From assembly GCF_000340215.1 (NCBI RefSeq), contig NW_006921532.1, forward strand, positions 3,513,337-3,577,336: a stretch of DNA of 64,000 nt, written 5' to 3'. Shown here piece by piece: positions 22,201-34,400 of the stretch (the first letter of the stretch is position 1; each line of letters opens with the position of its first letter). The notes beneath the pieces were generated by a model. The model worked only from the letters and a program-made list of their open reading frames with translations. It searched no databases and was not told where the DNA came from. Both the position numbers and the translations under genes were made by a program. This stretch comes from Pseudocercospora fijiensis CIRAD86 (taxonomy: Eukaryota; Ascomycota; Dothideomycetes; Mycosphaerellales; Mycosphaerellaceae).

Positions 22201-22380
22201 TAGAAGGCTCGATAGCCCCTAGGTCGATAGCGCTTATAACAACTAGTCGTCGCCTAATTTCTTCGTTAATAGAGTCCGGTAGGTTATTAGATTCCGAAGA
22301 TTCCGCTAATTCGTAATGCTCGCTTTCGCTAGAGCTTATTCGATTGTCGTAAAGTAGTTAAAATAAATGCTATAGGAAAG
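19243..22380 (-). pseudogene. Element B1 gag-protease (RIP-damaged)
   Basis: The minus-strand frame starts near 22.37 kb. It contains a retrotransposon Gag core (FIREYRDRDSRR ... LKEYIREFIKLADG), then a cysteine segment (KC.ICSGFKYI.LDCP) resembling a zinc knuckle with a lost ligand. The C-terminal retropepsin-like domain shows LLAMLNNSLELLIISKRQAK and LNTLIILGR; the expected DSG active site is altered, consistent with RIP. Repeated as 42804-46000 in B2. Confidence 0.75.
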
Positions 22381-22456
22381 CGTTTTTAGTATATATGTAG
22401 GTTTGTTTCGATTCAACGGATCCTCTAGAGTCGCCGTTGTACTAGGCTGTTTCTTC

Positions 22457-22482
22457 TAATATTACCCCCGGGGGTAGCATTA
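22457..22482. repeat. CCCCGGGG palindrome, 5' side of gag (B1)
   Basis: Palindrome copy upstream of the gag start on the minus strand. Confidence 0.85.
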
Positions 22483-23154
22483 GAGTTTAGCCTCCTAGGG
22501 GTCGCCTAGATACCCCTAGGAGCTTTAATTTAGTAAATTTAGATAAAAGCCGCTCGGAGGAAGGAACTGCAATCTCTATTCATACCTAGATCCTAGAAAC
22601 TAGCTACTTTACTAACTATCGTTATCTCCTTTAGCTAGCGGAAGGGCGGGGACCTTCTTTTTCTAGTAGAAGGCTAAGCACTATCCGAACGAGGTAGCGA
22701 ATCCCGAAACAATCTATCCGGTTAATAGGGGAACTGTCTAGGCATCCGTCCTATAATCTAGAAATTGCTATCGTATAGATAGTCTTAGTAAACTAAGCAA
22801 GGCCGATAGGTAATTAATCTATCTCCTCCTTAGGCGGGCGGTAGCTTATCTCGAGCAAGCGGTACTAAATAGGTCTTCGACCCGGAGCCGAGTCCTTAGA
22901 AGCTAGCTATAGTTATAGACTAGGCCCTAAGCTGTAATAGTCCTAAGGGTTTACAGCTTTTTAGGGTTAAAGCGATGCCCTCGTTAAGAGGTTTCTCTGC
23001 TTATCGTAACGGCCCCTTAAGATACTTCGGTATCGTCCGTATCGTAGGCTCTTATCGTACCCTCGCTTCGGTTATAGCTATTCGTGCCTAGAGACTACCT
23101 TTAACATACCCGAACCTGTTAGATATAAAGAGATAGCCCTACCTTCGGCTCTAA
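22483..23154 (-). other. B1 5' leader
   Basis: About 670 bp between the 5' LTR and the first palindrome, conserved in B2 (46051-46723). The primer-binding site should start at 23154 on the minus strand (TTAGAGCCGAAGG); the matching tRNA was not identified. Confidence 0.6.
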
Positions 23155-23433
23155 TAAAGGACGGAAACTAACACTACTACTACTACTTATAGCAATAGTA
23201 TAGGCTACCGAGTGTAATATAACCTATAGCAATATAGGCAGCTATGTTTAGCAAGATAGGATAACGAGACTGTCGCTTAGGCTAATAACTAGAGCCCTAC
23301 AATATAGGCATTATAGAAGTGTAACATAAACAATGTGCTATACGAGGTTAATAATCTGTCTACTCTATAGAAGGAGGCCTCTTATATAGGCTTAAAACTA
23401 GCCTATAGGTATAGGGCCGGTTACTAGCTAATA
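23155..23433 (-). repeat. B1 5' LTR (279 bp)
   Basis: Direct repeat of 11152-11430, followed by the TSD CTAG at 23434-23437. Confidence 0.93.
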
Positions 23434-25063
23434 CTAGTAGGCCTAATAGGGCCCGATTAATATAGGACTAGAATATAGTAGGGGTATTAGCTAGCCTAAA
23501 TAGCATAACTAAGTACTCGAAATAGCTATAACGGGTATAGAAGGCTGTTTTCTATTTATCGCCCTTACGAATGCAGATACGATAGTACGCATCCTTAATA
23601 TCTAATATAGTATAGAAGTATGCGCTAGAAAGGCGGTCGAGGGTCTTATTAATAAGTAGAAGTAGACAGCGATCTTTAATAGTAATAGCATTAAGCCTAC
23701 GATAGTCGATATAGAGGCGTAGGCTACTATCCTTCTTTAGAACAAACAGGATAGATGCACTAGTAGGGCTGTTACTATACCGTATTTAGCTATTAGCTAG
23801 GTTTTCCTCTAGGTACTTACGTAATATAGCAAGCTCGCGCTTACTAAGGTTATAGAGTGGTCTAAAAGGAACCTCTTTGCCCTCTATAATATTAATCTTA
23901 TAATCTGTCTCTTTAAATATAGGCAATGTCGATGCTAAGTAGTATTTAAACACCTCAATATAGGTCTCCCTAATAGTCTAGGGTATGCGAGCGAGCTAAT
24001 TAGGGTTTATACTATTAGGAGGCATAGGTTTATCGTTATTACTACCGAGTAGGTTAGCAGTAGGATTAGCTAAGGCGGAGGCTAGTATTAGGTTGCTAAT
24101 AAATAGGACCCTAATATCGTTAGGGCACTCGCTAACATTAATATGTTTAATATCCTCTTTCCTAGCGATTCTAAATCGCTACTTCTAAATGCCTAAGTCT
24201 ATAGCTATAGCGTAGTACTTAAGAACAGGGTTGCTAATAACAATATCGGATAGGAGGCTATCTATATCTACCGCATAGGTAGTAAAGTTTAGTAGGCGCT
24301 TATTACCGAGGTTATCTCTTAGGGCTATATAGATATAGTAAGCTCTATAGGTTAAGTGCCGAGCGTTATTAAACTAAGCAAGGGTTAGTAGGTTAGTCCT
24401 AGGCAATTGTCGAAGGTCTAATTGCTTAGCTAGGCGATAGTTAATAAGGGCGCTAACTGAATTTCCTAGGTCTAAAGTAACCTTAGTTTTATAGTTGTTG
24501 CTATATATATCCCCTACGAGATAGGTATATATAATAGCTAGTATAATGTCGATAGTCTTACGCCGTATAAGGCTAATAGTTAGTGCGGCGCTTATTCTTT
24601 TTTCGAAGGACCGATAGGGATAGCATTAGCGGCTAAAAGGTACTTACGGTACTCGGCGGTAGTACGGTCGATTCGGGCCTAATCCTTAGGTTTGTCGCAT
24701 TAGCCTAGTAGGTAGCTAGTACTATCGCAGTTAAAGCACTTCAATCCGGTTAGGAGGTTGCTATATCTACTCGGATTAGCGCTAGAATTAGAGGAACGAT
24801 TAGGGGTATATAGAAATAAGCCCCTTCCTTGTCCTCTTCCTCGCTAGGGGTTTCTACCGCGGTATCGGCCCCTGCCTCTTCTACGTTAGTCGTTACTGTT
24901 TCTATTATTAGTAGTATTAGTTTAGGGAGTACCTCCTTAGTTTCTACCGTAGCTACGGTTAGTAGATAGTCGTATCTTAGATTCTAACCGTTGCTATAGC
25001 TATACTATACGCTCTATAGTCTCTACTTTAATTATAAATTAAATGCGTATAAGATTAGCCTAT
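23434..25063 (-). pseudogene. Element A1, middle part: RT N-half, protease, gag C-terminus
   Basis: Minus-strand continuation of A1 between the two B insertions, collinear with 49.2-50.85 kb of A2. It holds the RT N-terminal region with the palm/fingers segment near 23.5-24.0 kb. The protease lies around 24.1-24.55 kb. The gag-pol overlap is at 24591-24605, with the same A-run as in A2. The gag zinc-knuckle region is near 24.7 kb. CTAT at 25060-25063 is the left TSD of B2. Confidence 0.85.
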
Positions 25064-25342
25064 TAAAGGACGGAAACCAACACTACTACTACTACTTGTA
25101 GCAATGGTATAGGCTACCGAGGGTAACATAACCTATAGCAATATAGGCAGCTATATTTAGCAAGATAGGATGACGAGACTATCGCTTAGGCTAATAACTA
25201 GAGCCCTGCAACATAGGCATTGTAGAAGTATAACATAAATAATGTACTATACGAGGTTGATGCTCTATCTACAATATAGAAGGAGGCCTCTTATATAGGC
25301 TTAAAACTAGCCTATAGGTGTAGGGCCGGTTACTAGCTAATA
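25064..25342 (-). repeat. B2 3' LTR (279 bp)
   Basis: Direct repeat of 46724-47002. The adjacent polypurine tract is at 25343-25357. Confidence 0.92.
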
Positions 25343-25447
25343 TCCCTCCCTTTCTTCGTATCTAACTAGACACGCTTCATATTGCGCGCTTAAAACAAAC
25401 ATATATGCATCCTTAGCGTTCTTAGCTAAGGCCATTTTCAGAACTCC

Positions 25448-25472
25448 GTAATAACACCCCCGGGGTAGCATT
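25448..25472. repeat. CCCCGGGG palindrome, 3' side of ORF3 (B2)
   Basis: Same motif and position as 11537-11562 in B1. Confidence 0.85.
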
Positions 25473-28266
25473 AATCCTAGATACTATAATTATACAAAAA
25501 CAACTTCCTAAGCAATACTATACAGACCTACTATTGCTTTAACGCGCCGTAATCCTTACTAGCAATAACCTTATCTACTAGTCGGTTCTCGAAATCTCCT
25601 CCGTATACGTTAAAGCTATTAGCACCGAAGTACTGTCCCTTATAGAAAGCTTAATTAACGAGGAGGTTAGCAGCCTTTTCCTTCGTAGCATTCTCCTAAT
25701 CGTATAGATATTCCTTAAGTCCCTCGTTATTAAGCTAGAGGATCTATTTAACTTCGTTCTAAACAACGTAACTTAACTAAGGAATCCTACTAACTAGGGC
25801 GTCGGAGATGCAACTAAGGCTTTCGACTAAGATAGCGGTAGGGAAGGGGAACGGTACGAAGGTATTCGAACCTAGAAGGGCGGTTAGATTGCGGTACGCC
25901 TTAGCAACCTCGGCGACGGTTAAGTTGTCGTAACCCTTAATCTTAGTGCCGTCGATAACGCGAGAGTAGCCTAGGTTAATTAATATACGGTTGCTCTTAG
26001 TCTTTAGATTACTATATAGTAGGTATAGTATCTAAATAGAGACTTCGCACTCCTTTAGAGGGTTAAGGATCTACTCCGCCTTACGCCCCTTACTATTAGG
26101 CTAACTATCGAATATATAGTCGAGGTCGTCGTCGGTAAGGTACTTATTAGTAAGCTTGCCGATCTTGCTTAGCGGGACTAGGCTACGAGCCTTAAGCTTC
26201 TTAACCTAGTTCGCAAAGACCTCGGGCTAATACATGCCTTCGATAATAGTAGAGCAGCTAGTCTTATCCTTAGACATAAGACAGACCTTAATACGTAGGT
26301 AACTAGCACCCTCGCTAGCTGCGAGCTTAACTATATCTTATCCGAGACGAGCAGATTCCTTAGAAGGACAGTTTTTATAAGTACCGCTAACCTTAAAGAA
26401 CTTAGCAGGCTTAGGGACAGAGATAAGCTCGTATACGTAATTAGGTCGAAGGGCGATAGCTAAGAGCTATAGGGCAGGGTGCTAGCGGACGATTTGGTTG
26501 CTTACACTATAAGTTTAAAGGGTATTACGGCCTTCCTGCTTAGACTTAGGCATCGCACGCATATACTAAAGGTATATTTCAAACTCCTCCTATATTAGGT
26601 CGATAAGGAAAGGAAGATATACTCTACGAGGCTCTTACAACTAGCTAAAGACTTAAGGGAAGATAGTATTACTAGTCTAGCGAAAGCGGTCGAAGGAAGT
26701 GCCTTAGCTAAGGATACCGGTAACGAACTTGCTCTAGCGATCTGTTAGCGTAAGGGCGCGAGTAATAGTACTAGTAGGGTTAAACGCATAGAGTCCTAGA
26801 GATATCGGGGCGGCAATAGGGCGTCTAGGAAACTAGTTAGTATAGGCTTAATTAGCCTTAAGGGTAGCGAAGGCGTCTTAATTAGGAACCTCGCGACTAA
26901 TCTTTAATAGGCGGCTAACGAGGACAATCGCCTTAGCACTAGCATAGAGACTACAGACCTTAGCGGCCTTCTTAACATAGTTAGCATATATAGAGAACAG
27001 CTCTTCTCCTAGCTTGCTAAGGTCGTCGAGCTATTAATAGATAGACAGGGCGGTAGGAGCTTTGCCTATATCGGCTTTAGGAACTATATCGATCTTAGTA
27101 ATAAGGTACGTAATAGAGTCGCCCTTATAAGAACTATAGATGTTCTTAGTTAATAGGATCGGCGAGAGCCCTCTATCTCTACGCTCGCTAAAGGAGCCTT
27201 CGGAGGAGACATCTTCTAGTAGTATATCTAGTATATTAACATCCGAGTTACTATAGTTAGTACTATAGTTAGCCCTAGAAGGGGCGCTGTACTTCTTAGT
27301 AGCCTTGCGGAGGGCCTAGCGAGCATGCAATGCCTTCTTACGCGCTACTTCGGCCTTAGCGCGCTCGTCCTTAACTTTCTAAGGGACCTTACGGTTGCGG
27401 GTCGAGCGACAGTCTTAAGCCTATATCTCCGTAGCGAGCGCGAGACTAGCAGCCGTATCGGCCTCTATTTCTAGGCGAAGAGCCTTACGTTTAAGGACAT
27501 TAACGATAGGAGCCTCTTAACCTTTAACAATAAAACCTATACTATTAATGCGATAGCCCTTCTCTTTTAGTAGATCCTTAGTTGTCTATATATTAAGATC
27601 GATCTAGACAATTGTATCGTAGTACCGCTTCTAGTAGGATATCGTAAAGTCGTTAAGCGTAAAGGACAAGTTAAGTAACTACTTGCCTACCTTCTTACTA
27701 GCGGTAGACATACGATAGATTATAGTACGGGAAAGGTACTTAGCGCCTTAACGACGGACCTTATACTTATTAACGAACGAAGAGACCTGCTTTATACGCT
27801 CTTGTCTACCGTAGGCGAAGTTAATAAGGCTCTTAGGAAGACTACTTAGTCCTCCCTAATGTTCGAAGGCCTAGTCGAGGGTCTTAAAGCGCAAGCGAAT
27901 CTAGGTGCCGGCCGTCTCGAGGCTATAGACGATAGGAAAGGCTTATTCGATATCTATATCGTTAAGGACCTCGCGCTTAAAGACACGCTTACCGATAGAC
28001 TAACGCAAGTTATTTATACCGTACGCAACTAAGACAGTAGCCTTCTTAATGTTCCTATTAATAACGCGTAGTAGGGTGCGAGCGTTCTAGATCTTCTCTT
28101 AAGGGTCTTTAAGGGCGGTAACGATCTAGAAGCAGTGCTCGAAGCTAGTTATAGTAGCTAAGGCGCTGTCGGAGGGGGCTTCGATCGGGACTAGTATGCC
28201 TAGATTTAGGGCTAGTAGGTTGCTACTGCTACTAGCGCCTAGCGGATTTAAGGCGCCGGAAGACAT
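25473..28266 (-). pseudogene. Element B2 ORF3, unknown protein (RIP-damaged)
   Basis: Second copy of the extra ORF. The start MSSGALNPLGASSSSN is readable at about 28266 downwards. One uninterrupted stretch remains at 25766-25578. The frame is otherwise interrupted by TAG/TAA where Gln is likely. As in B1, no known domain was recognised; a Lys/Arg-rich region (KVKDERAKAEVARKKALHAR) may be a coiled coil. Confidence 0.6.
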
Positions 28267-28686
28267 CTTAGTCGACCGGAGCGGAAAGGAGTTAGTAACG
28301 AGCTTACAAAAACGTTCGTAGCTTATTAATAATAATTAAAGGGTTTAGATAGAAGAGAGGGGGGTAGGCGGTAGTAAGTTAGTTAGTACTCGAGTAGAAG
28401 AAAGAGCTTAGAAGGCTCGCCTTAAATAGGGTACGAAGGTAGCGTAGTCCGTGTGTTCCGGTAAAGCAAACGGATAACGATTATATATAGACCTTAAAAA
28501 GTAAAGCTATATACGAGACTCCTTTATTAGTAGGGCGGCTAAAGTTTAACAATCGATCTAGCTAATTGCTAGTAGCGACTACGCGCCTTTATTAACCTCT
28601 AGCTTTCGTAGATTCCCGCGTACTCGAAATGTAACTAGTTAGTTCGAGTACCTAGTAGTAATCTATAGTAGTGAGGCTAGCGGGAC

Positions 28687-28711
28687 TAATAATACCCCCG
28701 GGGTAGTATTA
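28687..28711. repeat. CCCCGGGG palindrome, 5' side of ORF3 (B2)
   Basis: Same motif and position as 14775-14799 in B1. Confidence 0.85.
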
Positions 28712-29115
28712 GCTTTTCTCTAGAGATGCTCGGCAACTAGGAGCAAATCGCCTAGGCCTAGCGCAGCTTGTGTTAGCCTATAGCACTGTCGTTGTAGATA
28801 TAGCATTACCTTTTATAGTAGCAGGCATATAAACGTAGCCCGTGCGTTCTTCTTTCTTCTAGATACTAAGCTTAGCGGCCTAAGGTCCCTATTCTTAGAG
28901 GCTATAGGCCTAGGTTGCTATATCTATCTAAGAGCTAGGAAGGGAGAGGGATCCTCCCTTTCTTAGTGTCCTATATAGCTAGTGCTAATTAGGGTAGGAA
29001 CATCCTCTAGTAGAGTATCTTATTGTCGTTATTACTTAAGGAAGGTTGCTAGAGTCTAGGAATCTAGAGGGAAGTAGTCCTAGAAGGGTAGAGGGGTTAG
29101 GTTCGGCTATCTTCC

Positions 29116-29140
29116 TAATGCTACCCCCGGGGTGTTATTA
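29116..29140. repeat. CCCCGGGG palindrome, 3' side of pol (B2)
   Basis: TAATGCTACCCCC then GGGGTGTTATTA; a cleaner copy than its B1 counterpart at 15207. Confidence 0.85.
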
Positions 29141-29285
29141 GGAAAACACGCCTCGTATAGTTCTATCTAAGGAAACAAGAGCGAAGGAATAAAGTTATAG
29201 TAACATTAATCGAAGGTAAAGGCAAAAGTAAAAGACAACAACAGGATAAACTAAAAGCAACAAACGAGAGTATAAACATTAGTAG

Positions 29286-29310
29286 TAGACCCTGTAGTAG
29301 TTCGGTTTCC
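29286..29310 (+). repeat. D1 left terminal inverted repeat
   Basis: TAGACCCTGTAGTAGTTCGG, followed by GGTTTGGTTTT-type subterminal repeats. It is inverted relative to 38910-38934. Confidence 0.9.
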
Positions 29311-29423
29311 GAACCACTAAACGTATATAGTTTGGTTTCTTAGCGGCGAACTAGCTCCCTAGTTCCGGTTTGGTTTTTTCGAACTATATAGATTCCTAGT
29401 TTGAACTAGAGACTGTATTAGTT

Positions 29424-29725
29424 TTACTATAAGGACACTCTTATTCGACTACCGGCTACGATTGCCGGCTATAATAGTAACTCTATTACATTTACTACGC
29501 TCTTTTGCCGTTGCTAGGGCGTAGTTGCCGTTGCTAGGGCGTAGTTTTGCTATAAGGACACTCTTATTCGACTGCCGGCTACGATTGCCGGCTATAATAG
29601 TTACTAGGTTGTATTTACTACGCTTTATTACCGTTGCTAGGGCGTAGTTGCCGTTGCTAGGGCGTAGTTGCCGTTACTAGGGCGTAGTTGCTATTACCGG
29701 GGCGTAGTTGCCGTAGTTGCGAAAG
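29424..29725. repeat. D1 5' minisatellite block
   Basis: A segment of about 118 bp, including ACACTCTTATTCGACT and two GCCGGCTA motifs, is duplicated imperfectly (29424-29541 and 29542-29660). Interleaved with it is a 20 bp unit, GTTGCCGTTGCTAGGGCGTA, repeated around 29505-29545 and 29627-29725. Confidence 0.8.
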
Positions 29726-29855
29726 CTTACCTATATAACGTTACGTAGGCGGCAATAATTAGGGCTTCGCGATATTCTTATACTTTCAACTTCTTCCTCT
29801 ACACCTATACCGACAACAACTACTATACGCTACGCCCCCGCCCCTTTCCCTTATA

Positions 29856-31375
29856 ATAGCAAGAGAGAAGCGCGCCGCGCGCTAAATAGAAGATAGAACT
29901 AAAGACCGCGAGTTTGTTTTGCCTAAGCGTCTAACTAAAAAGCGTAAGACTAAAGAGGAGTACTCTACGAAGAAGAATTCCGTACGAGACTACGAGAGAA
30001 AGGACAAGATAGATAAGGATAAAAGAGCTAAGGATAAGAGAAGAAAGGCGCGGAATAAGGCATTCTATCGATAGCTAGCGCCTATAGAAAAAAGTAAAGG
30101 TTAGAATAAGAAGACAACCTAAGAGAAGGCTAAGAGGAGGAAAGAATTGCGGCTAGTTTTCGAGCGTAAAGTTCTAGTAGCGTAAGTTAATCTAGCTAGC
30201 GGCCGTAGCTAGTAGCTGTAGCCGGTAGCCGTAGCCGGCAGCTGTAGCCGGCATATTTTTCTTTAACACGTTAACTAATAGCATTTAGACCTATAGTCGC
30301 TACCTCTATCGATACAACCGATAGTAACGGAGATATTTAGATAGCCGAGAACAACAATACTAGAGTTTAGGATACCGCGACAGAGCTTAATACTGCGAAT
30401 AAAGGAACTAAAAAAAGCGAGGAGATACTATACGTCGATCTAGTAATAGGTATAGTCTTAGGGCCTAACGCTATAGACGATAAGCGCTAGGAGTGGATCG
30501 AGTATAGTTAAAGAGACGAGATACTAGTAAAGGGCTAAGGCATAAGTCCTATCAATCTAGAAAATCATAGTTAAAGCTACTACGAAAAGCTAGCAAGGAT
30601 TGGAATCGAGACTAGTCGTCTTTATATCCTCGATATAGAGTAGAAGTTTCTTTATTAGTATTAGAGCGAAGCCTTTGCGTCTATAAAGGCAAAGTAGCTT
30701 GCGATTAATGCGATCGGGGCTAGGTATCTAGGGACGGCAGAAGTGTTACTATAGGAGGAAGGGGTATAGGTAATTATTCTATGCTCGGTATATGTAGCCG
30801 GCGTTCGTAGCCGGCAGATACTAATAGTTAAACAGAAAGCGTTTCTCGAAGGCAGAGTACTACTGCTATATAAAATCTTTACTAAGGTAGAGAGGGCTTA
30901 TATCCGGAATCTAAGCTGCTAGTAGAATAGGTTAGCGTTAGAATTCTCTGAATCTCTATATAAGCCTCCGAAGGATTACCCATTTCAGCGATACGGCTTT
31001 ATCTCGACTACTCCGTAGGCACCCGAAGAAGCTCGAGCGCTCTTTAAGGTCTTTACTAAGAAGCGGAAGGAGTTCGAGGATTAGGATTAGTTAATAGAGC
31101 TATTAGTTAGTCTTAGGTTTCGTAGTTAGACTCGGCCTAAGCATTTGCTTATCGAGTGTCTTATACCGAAAGAGGATGGATTAAGACTAAAAACGAGCTT
31201 GGATTCGTTAGGTATAGTAGCTCGGTTCCGTTAGTAGGAGAGAGCCGCCGTATAGAAGGCAAAATTCAGGTAGTTAGGGTAGCTAGGAAAGAAATTCTAG
31301 TAGTTAGGCTAGCTAGGGTAGCTAGGAAAAAAAATCTAGTAGTTAGGTAGCTAGGAAACAAAAAAAAAGGTAGCT
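29856..31375 (+). pseudogene. D1 gene 1: Lys/Arg-rich protein of unknown function
   Basis: The frame opens at ATAGCAAGAGAGAAG, read as a RIP-mutated ATG (TG to TA). The N-terminus is very basic (KRLTKKRKTKEEY, KDKIDKDKRAKDKRRKARNK). Two introns fit: 30182-30288 (GTAAGT...TTTAG) and 30770-30835 (GTAATT...TACTAAT...CAG). Both keep the frame and both contain GTAGCCGGC repeats. Exon 3 reads cleanly (YKPPKDYPFQRYGFISTTP, LFKVFTKKRKEFED) to about 31.2 kb. Stops are TAG/TAA at likely Gln codons. The 3' end is uncertain and runs into a tandem repeat of GTTAGG/GCTAGG units (31268-31375). No domain recognised; it may be a DNA-binding accessory protein, which is only a guess from composition. Confidence 0.6.
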
Positions 31376-31493
31376 AGCTATTTACTGCCTAGCTATTCCT
31401 AACGATACGATACTATAAAAGAAAGGGTGTTTCTCTATAGCTACTAGTACACATCTACTACTCCTAAGTCCTTACCTTACCGTACGAAACCTT

Positions 31494-34400
31494 AAAACAT
31501 GCCGACCGATATTGTATATATACTAGGCGCTATACTAGGAAGGGTAATAACGAGACGATAGTCGAAACAGTCTAGTATACGAGCGAGATTGCGATAACGT
31601 CGAGAGGAGGTCGTATACTTACCTTCGAGCCTATCGAGTCCTAGACGACGATTAGGGCTAGATTTATCCTCTCCGAATCCTAGTAGTAGGAATTCATTAT
31701 AGGGTACTACTACCTAGTCCTTACCTTTACGGAGTCTAAGTAGAAGGTTGTTCGGAGATATAAGAACATCGAGTATTAACCCGGAAATCTTCGAAAAGGC
31801 TAGCTAGGCGTATCTTTAGAAACCCGAGTATATAGAGCAGTTCAATTAATAGGTCTATAAGATATAGTTCCCTTTATACTTACGTTCGAAGGAGTGTAAA
31901 CTCCGGAAGTACTCGATACGATAGGGGAGTAAGGAGCGAACGGACACATTCTAGAAGTTCTTTATAGAGGGGGTATTATACCGTTATACGACTTCTCGAC
32001 TCAAAGGTTAACTAGTAATTGTCTGCAACTTCTACGGTTCAATCTTGAAATACCCGAAACTAGGGGATAGGAACTCATCGCCTACGAACTATCTCTATTC
32101 TAAACAGTATCGGGAATCTTAAGGAGAGAGGAGAGTTAATGTAGATATAGCGTTCTAGAAAGAGGTATATCTTCTAAAATGCCGGCTATAGCTGCCGGCT
32201 ATAGCTGCCGGCTATAGATTCCGGCTACCTGAATCAACCGTAGAGATCTAGCTAATTATTATAGGCTACGCTTAAGGAAGCTCTAGGATTAAAGGCTACC
32301 GATTTCTCCCCCGAAGACTTTAAGCAACTAGCAAACGAAATGCTAGCTACAAACGGTCTTCCGGAAGACTTCTACGAAAGGGAGTCTGTATAGAAGATAT
32401 ACCTATATCTTATAAACTACCCTCCCCTATTTCTCGGCGCGACAACCTAGCGTATTATATTCGAAAAGAACAAAGAGGCTACGTTAGACGATATTCGGGA
32501 GATCCTCCGTAATACTCGCCGAGTAGCTATTGCTGTCGATAGCTAGTTAAGCCGGACTATAAGAGCCTCCTTCCTCTCGATTATGCTATACTTTATTAAT
32601 TCGGATTGGAAACTCTAGGAACTTATAATCGGATTCCCTAAAATTCTAGGTTCCTATACTAATAAGGACATAGCGAAGCTTGTCTATACGGCAATAGACA
32701 GGGTCAGCGTAATAACGAAACTAATCTCGATTACTACGGATAACGCTAGTAATAATCGAACATTATATAAGGCGTTGTATATACAATTCACTCGCATATG
32801 TCTTTAAAATTACTAATTGTATCGATAGGGTCGAGTGCGTAGAGGAGATTATAAGGTCTATAATCTAGCTTAATCTTCCGAATGTTAAGCTCGCTACGAT
32901 TCCGGATACGTACGACAATACGTACGATAATAACGATAAAGAGGAGCCTATTAATAGCCCTAGCCCTATTAAATCGGAGCCGACGTCGTTGCTAGTTGTA
33001 TCCCTATAGAAGTTTCCCTACCTCGCTTATATAGTTCAAATCGCGATCCGAGCCCTCTTTAAGACGCTTAAAATTGCACTATTAAACGACGACTAATAGA
33101 AGATCCTAGATAAGGATAAAGCAAAGTCGAAAGTCGAGAAACTTATTATAGCAATAAGACGGGATAAGGCAGAGAGCCTCGCTCTCGTTTTATATAAGGT
33201 ATAACTTTTATCCGTAGCCGGCACCTATAGCCGGCAACCTAGTATAGTTCTAACTCTTTTTCTCTAGCTTCGTCGTCTAGCAATATATACGAACTCGAGC
33301 TTATAGAGATATAACCGATTCGAGGCTATTTAAAAGAACCTAATCGAGCGCCCTAAAACCGATGCCTAGAATATCGCATAGAATAAGCGATAGTAAAAGC
33401 GGCCTCCTTAGCGCCTACTCCGTTTTACCTAAGACGTTAAGACCCGGTTCGATTCGACTTTCTATATAGTTACGAGGGGATATACTTTACGTACCGCTCT
33501 CGAGATCTATTAGAGTTCCGAGGGTATTAAGTAGCTCGGCCTTACCGCCGCCGAATAGCGCTAAGTAGAGTATCTCGTCGATATTAGTAAGCATTACGCG
33601 AAGGTTACTACTACGATTAGAAGAACCCGAGGACCGACGATCTACCTTATCTTTACGTACTATAACTAGCTCTTTAACGAGCTCGAGGAAACCGCAGCTA
33701 AGCTAGCTAAGAAGAGCGTTCCCTAGAAAGTAGCTATAACGAAAGCTATAGACACCTCCTATACTAAGTTGTATAAATATTATAGTGCTACCTTTGACTC
33801 GTTCGGGGATATCTATAGCGTTGCGTACTTGCTTAACCCGGTAGAAAAGGATATATACTAGTAGAGGCCGGAATAGAAGGCGGACGAGGTATAGCCGAAG
33901 CATTACTAGACTATTCTAGAAAAGATGTTCTACGAGCGTCGGAAAGAAACTAGTCTAAATGCAGCTCCTATAAAGAAAAAGAAGGTTTAGAAGGCTCCGA
34001 TATTATACCTGTTTCGTAGGTAGGAAGTAGAGGCAGAAGAGGAAGCAACTACTAAAGTAAATAAGGAAGAGTTCGATCTCTATCGGCGTGCGAGTAAGTA
34101 CAAACCCGTAGGCTCGGAAAGAGGGCTAATAATCTCTAAATCTTACCGGTCTTCTAGACGAATTCGGAGACGATATTCTCGCTATATAGCAGCGGTTAGA
34201 GCCTAAGTTTCTAACGATAGCGTCGGTCGCTCGGGACGTCCTCGCTATCCCGAGTATAGGTATAGGCTATAAGAGGTCTTTTAGTATCGCTCGTTACTAG
34301 GGCCGCTTTAATCGAACATACTCGCCTACTATCTTCGAATCTATTATAGTATTCCGATACTATCTCCTCTACTAGAATCGCTAAGGTAGGTTACTAAAGA

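Larger units (their letters stand above)
11152..23433 (-). mobile_element. Element B1: 12,282 bp Ty3/Gypsy LTR retrotransposon with three ORFs
   Basis: It is bounded by two 279 bp LTRs and a 4 bp TSD CTAG (11148-11151 and 23434-23437). It is inserted in the RT region of A1, as shown by the uninterrupted sister sequence around 50,850. Coding is on the minus strand in the order 5' LTR (right), leader, gag-protease, pol, 437 bp spacer, ORF3, polypurine tract, 3' LTR (left). B2 is a second copy of exactly the same length once its hAT insertion is removed, which confirms the boundaries. All three ORFs are interrupted by RIP-type stops. Confidence 0.93.

Noticed and set aside
11537..22482. CCCCGGGG palindromes as LTR ends or insertion boundaries of separate elements
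   Set aside because: True B termini are the 279 bp LTRs with 4 bp TSDs. No duplicated target bases flank the palindromes, and their order is identical in B1 and B2.
29424..29725. Regular repeats in the D1 left end as a CRISPR-like array
   Set aside because: Units are contiguous minisatellite repeats without unique spacers, and this is a eukaryotic transposon.
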